A DNA stretch of 64,000 nucleotides from positions 1 through 64,000 of the forward strand of contig DASZOZ010000031.1 in assembly GCA_035550515.1 (NCBI GenBank). The letters are read 5' to 3'. Numbering within the stretch: the first letter of the stretch is position 1; the number at the start of each line of letters is the position of its first letter. This document shows, piece after piece, positions 58,947 to 64,000 of the stretch. The position numbers were made by a program, and so were the translations under genes. A model generated the notes under the pieces. It made no database searches and was not told the origin of the DNA. It worked only from the letters and a program-made list of their open reading frames with translations. The DNA is from DATARH01 sp035550515 (lineage in GTDB: Bacteria > Pseudomonadota > Alphaproteobacteria > ATCC43930 > CGMCC-115725).

Positions 58947-59932
58947 GCCGGCTGGTGGTCATCGGCGCCGGCGCCTGGGGCACCGCGCTGGCCATGGTGG
59001 CCCGCCGCGCTGGCTCCGAGGTCGTGGTGTGGGCGCGCGATCCCGCCATCGCCGAGGCGATCGGCCGCCACCATCGCAACCCGGTCTACCTGCCGGACAT
59101 CGTGCTCGACCCGGCGATTGCCGCGACGGCGCATTTCGAACCGGCCGTCGCGGGGGCGGACGCGGCGGTGATCGCGGTGCCGGCGCAGTTTCTGCGCGCC
59201 GCGCTGGTGATGTTCGGCGCGCACCTGCCGCCGGCGCTGCCGCTGCTGCTATGCGCCAAGGGGATCGAGACCGGGTCGCTGATGACGATGTCGGAGCTGG
59301 TCGGCGCGCTGCATCCGGAAAACCCGCTGGCGGTGCTGTCCGGCCCGAGCTTCGCCGCCGAGGTCGCGCGCGATCTGCCGACCGCGGTGACGATCGCCGG
59401 CCGCCCGCCGGCGGCCGCGCGGTTTTTCGCGGCGGCGCTCGGCAGCCCGCGGTTCCGGCCCTATCTGTCGGAGGACCCGGTCGGCGTCGAGATCGGCGGT
59501 GCGGTGAAGAATGTCCTGGCGATCGCCTGCGGCATCGTCGACGGGCTGGGGCTCGGCGACAACGCGCGCGCCGCGCTGATCACCCGGGGCCTCGCCGAGA
59601 TGACCCGGCTGGGCGTCGCCAAGGGGGCGCGGGCGGAGACCTTCGCCGGGCTCTCCGGCCTCGGCGACCTGGTGCTGACCTGCGGCGGCGCGCAGTCGCG
59701 CAACCATGCGCTGGGGGTCGCGCTGGGCCGCGGCGAGAGCCTCGACGCGGCGCTTGCCGGCCGCCGCTCAGTGGTCGAAGGCGTCGCCAGCGCTGCGTCC
59801 GTCGCCGCGCTCGCCGCGCGGCTCGGGGTCGAGATGCCGATCGCCGCCGCCGTCGATGCGGTGCTGCATCGCGGCAAGGCGATCGCGCCGGCGATCGAGG
59901 AGCTGTTGGCCCGGCCGCGGCGTTCGGAATGA
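58943..59932 (+). CDS. gpsA: Glycerol-3-phosphate dehydrogenase [NAD(P)+]
   Basis: 329 residues. GAGAWGTALA is the NAD(P)-binding motif; LLCAKGIETG and AVKNVLAIACGI are the GpsA signatures. It makes sn-glycerol-3-phosphate for phospholipid synthesis. GTG 58943 overlaps the tsaD stop; tsaD-gpsA is a common alphaproteobacterial pair. Its translation is coupled to reading through the repeat tail of tsaD. Confidence 0.95.
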   Translation: MSRLVVIGAGAWGTALAMVARRAGSEVVVWARDPAIAEAIGRHHRNPVYLPDIVLDPAIAATAHFEPAVAGADAAVIAVPAQFLRAALVMFGAHLPPALPLLLCAKGIETGSLMTMSELVGALHPENPLAVLSGPSFAAEVARDLPTAVTIAGRPPAAARFFAAALGSPRFRPYLSEDPVGVEIGGAVKNVLAIACGIVDGLGLGDNARAALITRGLAEMTRLGVAKGARAETFAGLSGLGDLVLTCGGAQSRNHALGVALGRGESLDAALAGRRSVVEGVASAASVAALAARLGVEMPIAAAVDAVLHRGKAIAPAIEELLARPRRSE

Positions 59933-60036
59933 AGGCGGCATGGCGATTAAGCCGGCGTTCGCCATTTTTGTCGCTCCGCCGGACCCGGAAAATTCATTTC
60001 CGCGGCGGGACAAAGCCCATATCATAGGGGGACGGC

Positions 60037-60390
60037 GTGCACCCTAAACAGCGCAGGCCCTGGATGAGCGGCAGCGGAAAAAACGGCGAGGAAGGACCCG
60101 GTACAGGCGTCATCGTCAAGGCGAAGCCGAAGACGAAGAAGCCGGCTATGTACAAGGTATTGATGCTGAACGACGATTACACGCCGATGGAGTTCGTCGT
60201 GCACATCCTCGAACGGTTTTTCAACAAGAACCGGCAGGAAGCCACCCGCATCATGCTGCACGTCCATCGCCGCGGCGTCGGCATCTGCGGCGTTTACACC
60301 TACGAGGTCGCCGAGACCAAGGTGACGCAGGTGATGGACTTCGCACGGCAGCACCAGCATCCGCTGCAATGCACGCTCGAGAAGGACTAG
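60037..60390 (+). CDS. clpS: ATP-dependent Clp protease adaptor ClpS
   Basis: 117 residues. MYKVLMLNDDYTPMEFVVHILERFF and RRGVGICGVYTYEVAETKV are the ClpS core; the D-D-Y and H-x-H parts form the pocket for N-degrons (Phe, Leu, Trp, Tyr ends). It delivers substrates to ClpA. GTG 60037 has AGGGGGA ahead of it; ATG 60064 lacks such a site. TATCAT at 60020-60025 may be a -10 for its own promoter. clpA follows after 41 bases. Confidence 0.93.
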   Translation: MHPKQRRPWMSGSGKNGEEGPGTGVIVKAKPKTKKPAMYKVLMLNDDYTPMEFVVHILERFFNKNRQEATRIMLHVHRRGVGICGVYTYEVAETKVTQVMDFARQHQHPLQCTLEKD

Positions 60391-60431
60391 GTTGTCGTCG
60401 GTATCCGTTCATTGGCAGAAAGGAGAGCGCG

Positions 60432-62753
60432 GTGCTCTCACGTAACCTTGAAAAGTCGCTGCATCGGGCCCTGGCCTACGCCAATGAGCGGCGTCATGAA
60501 TACGCGACGCTCGAACATCTGCTGCTGGCGCTGACCGAAGACCAGGACGCCATCGCCGTCCTGCGCGCCTGCAGCGTCGATCTCGACCGGCTGCGCCGCG
60601 AGGTGCTCACCTATGTCGACAACGAGCTCGGCAACCTCGTCGCCAGCCATACCGAGGACGCCAAGCCCACCGCCAGCTTTCAGCGCGTGCTGCAGCGCGC
60701 GGCGATCCACGTCCAGTCCTCGGGCCGCGAGGAGGTGACCGGCGCCAACGTGCTGGTCGCGATGTTCGCCGAGCGCGAGAGCCATGCCGTCTATTTCCTG
60801 CAAGAGCAGGACATGACCCGGTTCGACGCGGTCAACTATATCTCGCACGGCATCGCCAAGGCGCCGGGACGCACCGAAACGCGTCGCGTCCAGGGCACCG
60901 ACGAAGACAACGACCGCGGCGAAAAGAATAGCCAGAAGCGCGGCCACGACGCGCTCGACGCCTATTGCGTCAACCTCAACAAAAAGGCCAAGACCGGCAA
61001 GATCGACCCGCTGATCGGCCGCGAGGCCGAGGTCGAGCGGACCATCCAGATCCTGTGCCGGCGGTCGAAGAACAACCCGCTCTATGTCGGCGACCCGGGC
61101 GTCGGCAAGACCGCGATCGCCGAAGGGCTGGCGCGCCGCATCGTCGGCCGCGAGGTGCCCGAGGTGCTGCTCAACGCGACGATCTTCGCGCTCGACATGG
61201 GCGCGCTGCTCGCCGGCACGCGCTACCGCGGCGATTTCGAGGAGCGGCTCAAGGCGGTGCTGGCCGAGCTCGAGCAGACCCAAGGGGCGATCCTGTTCAT
61301 CGACGAGATCCACACCGTGATCGGCGCCGGCGCGACCTCGGGCGGGGCGATGGACGCCTCGAACCTGCTGAAGCCGGCGCTCGCCGGCGGCGTCATCCGC
61401 TGCATCGGCTCGACCACCTACAAGGAATACCGCAACTATTTCGAGAAGGACCGCGCGCTGGTCCGTCGCTTCCAGAAGATCGACGTCAACGAGCCATCGG
61501 TCGAGGATTCGATCAAGATCCTGCGCGGTCTCAAGCCGTATTACGAACGGCACCACAAGGTGCGCTACACGGTCGACGCGATCCGCGCCGCGGTCGAGCT
61601 GTCGCACCGCTATATCGGCGACCGCAAGCTTCCCGACAAGGCGATCGACGTGATCGATGAATCGGGCGCGGCGCAGATGCTGCTGCCGGAGAGCAAGCGG
61701 CGCAAGACGATCACCGCCAAGGAGGTCGAGGCCTGTATCGCGACGATGGCGCGCATCCCGCCAAAATCGGTGTCGCGCGACGACCGCGAGGTGCTGAAGA
61801 ACCTCGACCGCGACCTCAAGACCATGGTGTTCGGCCAGGACCCGGCGATCGAGGCGCTGGTCGCGGCGATCAAGCTGGCGCGCGCCGGGCTGCGCGATCC
61901 GGAAAAGCCGATTGGCTCCTACCTGTTCTCCGGCCCGACCGGCGTCGGCAAGACCGAGGTCGCCCGCCAGTTGGCGCGCACGCTCGGCATCGAGATCACC
62001 CGCTTCGACATGTCGGAATACATGGAGCGGCACACCGTCTCGCGCCTGATCGGCGCGCCGCCGGGCTATGTCGGTTTCGACCAGGGCGGTCTGCTGACCG
62101 ATGCAATCGACCAGCACCCGCACTCGGTGCTGCTGCTCGACGAGATCGAGAAGGCGCACCCCGACCTGTTCAACATCCTGCTGCAGGTGATGGATTACGG
62201 CAAACTGACCGATCACAACGGCAAGATCGTCGATTTCCGCAACGTCATCCTGATCATGACCACCAATGCCGGCGCCGCCGAGCTGGCCAAACAGGCGATC
62301 GGCTTTGGCAGCGGCATCCGGACCGGCCATGACGAGGAAGCGATCAACCGGATGTTCACCCCGGAATTCCGCAACCGGCTCGACGCGGTGATCTCGTTCG
62401 CGCCGCTCGCGCCCGAGACGATCGGCCGCGTGGTGGGGAAATTCATCCTGCAGCTGGAAGAGCAGCTCGCCGACCGCAACGTGACGATCGAGCTGGAGGC
62501 CAGCGCCCGCGCCTGGCTCGCGGAGAAGGGCTACGACCCGCTGTTCGGCGCCCGGCCCCTGGCGCGCATCATCCAGGAGCACATCAAGAAGCCGCTCGCC
62601 GAGGAGCTGCTGTTCGGCCAACTGGCCAAGGGCGGCATCGTCCGCGTGCGCAAGCACGAGAGCGAAGACAAGCTCGCCTTCGCCTTTCAGGAGCGCCCGC
62701 CCGCCTTGCCGCCCTCCGACGTCGAACCGCAGGAACCGGAGCTGGTGGAGTAG
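60432..62753 (+). CDS. clpA: ATP-dependent Clp protease ATP-binding subunit ClpA
   Basis: 773 residues. An N domain (1-~140) is followed by two AAA+ modules: Walker A GDPGVGKT and Walker B ILFIDEIHTVIG in the first, GPTGVGKT and VLLLDEIEKAHP in the second, then a D2-small domain. It unfolds proteins for ClpP in the cytosol with the adaptor ClpS. Starts at GTG 60432, with AAAGGAGAG eight bases before. The frame is open another 21 codons upstream, but they lack homology and overlap clpS. Confidence 0.97.
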   Translation: MLSRNLEKSLHRALAYANERRHEYATLEHLLLALTEDQDAIAVLRACSVDLDRLRREVLTYVDNELGNLVASHTEDAKPTASFQRVLQRAAIHVQSSGREEVTGANVLVAMFAERESHAVYFLQEQDMTRFDAVNYISHGIAKAPGRTETRRVQGTDEDNDRGEKNSQKRGHDALDAYCVNLNKKAKTGKIDPLIGREAEVERTIQILCRRSKNNPLYVGDPGVGKTAIAEGLARRIVGREVPEVLLNATIFALDMGALLAGTRYRGDFEERLKAVLAELEQTQGAILFIDEIHTVIGAGATSGGAMDASNLLKPALAGGVIRCIGSTTYKEYRNYFEKDRALVRRFQKIDVNEPSVEDSIKILRGLKPYYERHHKVRYTVDAIRAAVELSHRYIGDRKLPDKAIDVIDESGAAQMLLPESKRRKTITAKEVEACIATMARIPPKSVSRDDREVLKNLDRDLKTMVFGQDPAIEALVAAIKLARAGLRDPEKPIGSYLFSGPTGVGKTEVARQLARTLGIEITRFDMSEYMERHTVSRLIGAPPGYVGFDQGGLLTDAIDQHPHSVLLLDEIEKAHPDLFNILLQVMDYGKLTDHNGKIVDFRNVILIMTTNAGAAELAKQAIGFGSGIRTGHDEEAINRMFTPEFRNRLDAVISFAPLAPETIGRVVGKFILQLEEQLADRNVTIELEASARAWLAEKGYDPLFGARPLARIIQEHIKKPLAEELLFGQLAKGGIVRVRKHESEDKLAFAFQERPPALPPSDVEPQEPELVE

Positions 62754-62775
62754 CGGCGAGCGCAGCGCGGGGCTT

Positions 62776-63669
62776 TTAATCGAACTCGATCGGGAAGTCC
62801 GGCGTCACGACGCAATGTTCGAGGATGCCGCGGCCGCCGTTGGGCAGGCGGCGTTGCTTGACGAAACGGTGGTGCGCTTCGGTGAGCGTGCCGAGGCGGC
62901 TCTTGGGGTCGGTCGGCACGTATTGGATCAGGTTGTCGCGAAACCCGCGCCGCGTCACATAAAAGCATTCGAGGCCGCGGCCGCGGGCCATGTCCTGCTG
63001 GCTCTCGGCCATCGGCTTGACCTTGCGGTTGCTGGCGAAATCGGCCCAGTTGGTCGCCAGGCAGCCGCCCGGCGCCAGCGCATCGAGACAGCGCTGCCAG
63101 AACGCCGCATCGAAATTCGCCGGCCCGCCGGAATTGTAGAGATCGACCAGGATCACGTCGAATTGCTGCGTCGCCGCCGCGAGATAGCGCTCGGCGGTGT
63201 CGAGCACGACCGGCTGGCCGAGATAGAACCAGCGCTTGGCGATCGACGCGACGGTCTCGTCGCAATCCACCAGGGTGGGCGCGCATTCCGGCAGATAGGC
63301 GCGCATAAAGCGCCACATCGCCGCGCCGCCGACGCCCAGCAGCAGCGCGGTGAGTGGCCGGTCGACCAGCGCGAAGGCGAGCGACATCAGCCGCTCGTAG
63401 TGAAAGACGAGCTGCGCCGGGTAGAGCAGGTCCATGCTCGACTGCTCGGTGACTTGTTGCGCGCTGCCGAACCAGTTGGTGATGGTCTTGTCGAACGGCG
63501 CGCCGAACGAGCCGAGCGTGCGGTAATGGCGCTGGCCGCGGTCGAAATCGATGACGAACAGCGATGCGCCGAAAACCGGCGCCGGACGCAGCAGGCGGAT
63601 GCGCGCGTCCTCGCCGAAATAATCGTGGATCAGGCGCCGTTGGCGCTCCTCGTCGGGTGTCCTCGCCAT
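62776..63669 (-). CDS. Spermidine-synthase-like SAM-binding protein
   Basis: 297 residues. LLLGVGGAAMWRFM binds the nucleotide, VDCDETVASIAK is the acidic loop, and VILVDLYNSGGP the catalytic region expected of spermidine synthases; the usual GGGDG is GVGGA, as in many SpeE-like methyltransferases and polyamine enzymes of uncertain role. ATG 63669 (MARTPDEERQ) fits better than the 24-codon longer frame. It is convergent with clpA, with 22 bases between the stops. Confidence 0.82.
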   Translation of the reverse strand: MARTPDEERQRRLIHDYFGEDARIRLLRPAPVFGASLFVIDFDRGQRHYRTLGSFGAPFDKTITNWFGSAQQVTEQSSMDLLYPAQLVFHYERLMSLAFALVDRPLTALLLGVGGAAMWRFMRAYLPECAPTLVDCDETVASIAKRWFYLGQPVVLDTAERYLAAATQQFDVILVDLYNSGGPANFDAAFWQRCLDALAPGGCLATNWADFASNRKVKPMAESQQDMARGRGLECFYVTRRGFRDNLIQYVPTDPKSRLGTLTEAHHRFVKQRRLPNGGRGILEHCVVTPDFPIEFD

Positions 63670-63798
63670 AACGCTGCAAGAATCGCAAATCCTCACGTCT
63701 TGCCAAGGCCTTGTTGAGCGCCGGCGGATTTGCGGCGGCAAAACGCGCTATGCTGGCGCGGCGGCGACGCACTGCCGCTGCTGATTCGGAGCCGTGGC

Positions 63799-64000
63799 AT
63801 GCGAGCGCAAGTGCTGACCGCCGCGCATCGGCCGCTGACGTTGACCGAGCTCCCCCCGCCCAGGCCGGCGGCGGGGGAGGTGCTGATCGCGGTCAAGGCC
63901 TGCGCGGTGTGCCGCACCGACCTCCACATCATCGACGGCGAGCTGACCCAACCCAAGCTGCCGCTGGTGCCCGGGCACGAGATCGTCGGCACGGTGGTCG
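63799..64000 (+). CDS. Zinc-dependent alcohol dehydrogenase, N-terminal fragment
   Basis: The first 67 codons are inside the window and the gene runs off its end. The catalytic zinc motif is there: C38 in CAVCRTDLH and H60-E61 in LVPGHEIVG, typical of the MDR superfamily. Starts at ATG 63799; no Shine-Dalgarno is obvious. It is divergent from the spermidine-synthase-like gene. Confidence 0.88.
   Translation, partial: MRAQVLTAAHRPLTLTELPPPRPAAGEVLIAVKACAVCRTDLHIIDGELTQPKLPLVPGHEIVGTVV

Noticed and set aside
58441..59079. Pentapeptide-like frame on the minus strand over the repeat
   Set aside because: A 15-bp repeat gives pentad periodicity in any frame; only the tsaD frame is continuous with a known protein.

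Overview
The window is a 64 kb piece of a strongly GC-rich chromosome with dense, mostly short-gapped genes. Several gene types point to an alphaproteobacterium: DUF1013 and DUF1192 proteins, clpS-clpA, the rpmI-rplT-pheS-pheT string, thrS-infC, and many LIV-type ABC transporters. A Rhodospirillales/Rhizobiales-like soil organism is my inference; the genus cannot be read from the sequence. I saw no rRNA, tRNA, CRISPR array, prophage or intact insertion sequence, and no gene-free stretch longer than about 300 bases.

Layout. 0-5 kb: end of a two-component pair, then pheT-pheS-rplT-rpmI on the minus strand. 5-15 kb: envelope and sugar genes (GT2, GT4 and GT9 glycosyltransferases), a hydroxyacid dehydrogenase, an F420-type oxidoreductase, a leucyl aminopeptidase, a GST and two VapBC modules. 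15-17.7 kb: thrS, preceded by a complete leader-peptide attenuator, and infC, which starts at a rare ATA codon. 17.7-24.5 kb: amidase, acyl-CoA carboxyltransferase, MaoC hydratase, two small membrane proteins, quinone reductase and GNAT. 24.7-29.3 kb: a complete LIV-type ABC transporter. 29.5-39.8 kb: CapA-like phosphatase, DUF1013, cytochrome c, two more PIN-toxin modules, epimerase, Ada with a 2OG oxygenase, ketopantoate-reductase-like protein, MlrC peptidase and an LTXXQ protein. 39.9-43 kb: an M20 amidohydrolase with an NMT1-like binding protein, and an asparaginase-family protein. 43-50 kb: a second LIV transporter carrying an acyl-CoA ligase. 50-57 kb: a COG0523 GTPase with a dihydropyrimidinase-type hydrolase, BON and WXXGXW envelope proteins, a Na+/H+ antiporter with a cyclic-nucleotide domain, and an SDR. 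57.5-64 kb: tsaD-gpsA, clpS-clpA, a spermidine-synthase-like protein and the start of an alcohol dehydrogenase.

How the genes fit together. Translation genes form two blocks, thrS-infC and rpmI-rplT-pheS-pheT, separated and in opposite orientation. Nitrogen and amide catabolism recurs: amidase, M20 carbamoyl-type hydrolase, dihydropyrimidinase, asparaginase family, and two LIV transporters. Four toxin-antitoxin modules with PIN-like toxins but different antitoxin families lie within 28 kb, each with a palindrome at its promoter.

Most notable observations: (1) a thrS attenuator with a Thr-rich, apparently leaderless leader peptide and mutually exclusive hairpins; (2) TsaD with a C-terminal tail of 24 pentapeptides encoded by a 15-bp tandem repeat; (3) infC starting at ATA; (4) a palindromic repeat of 127-141 bp present three times, always between convergent genes; (5) intergenic-type palindromes captured inside two coding regions.
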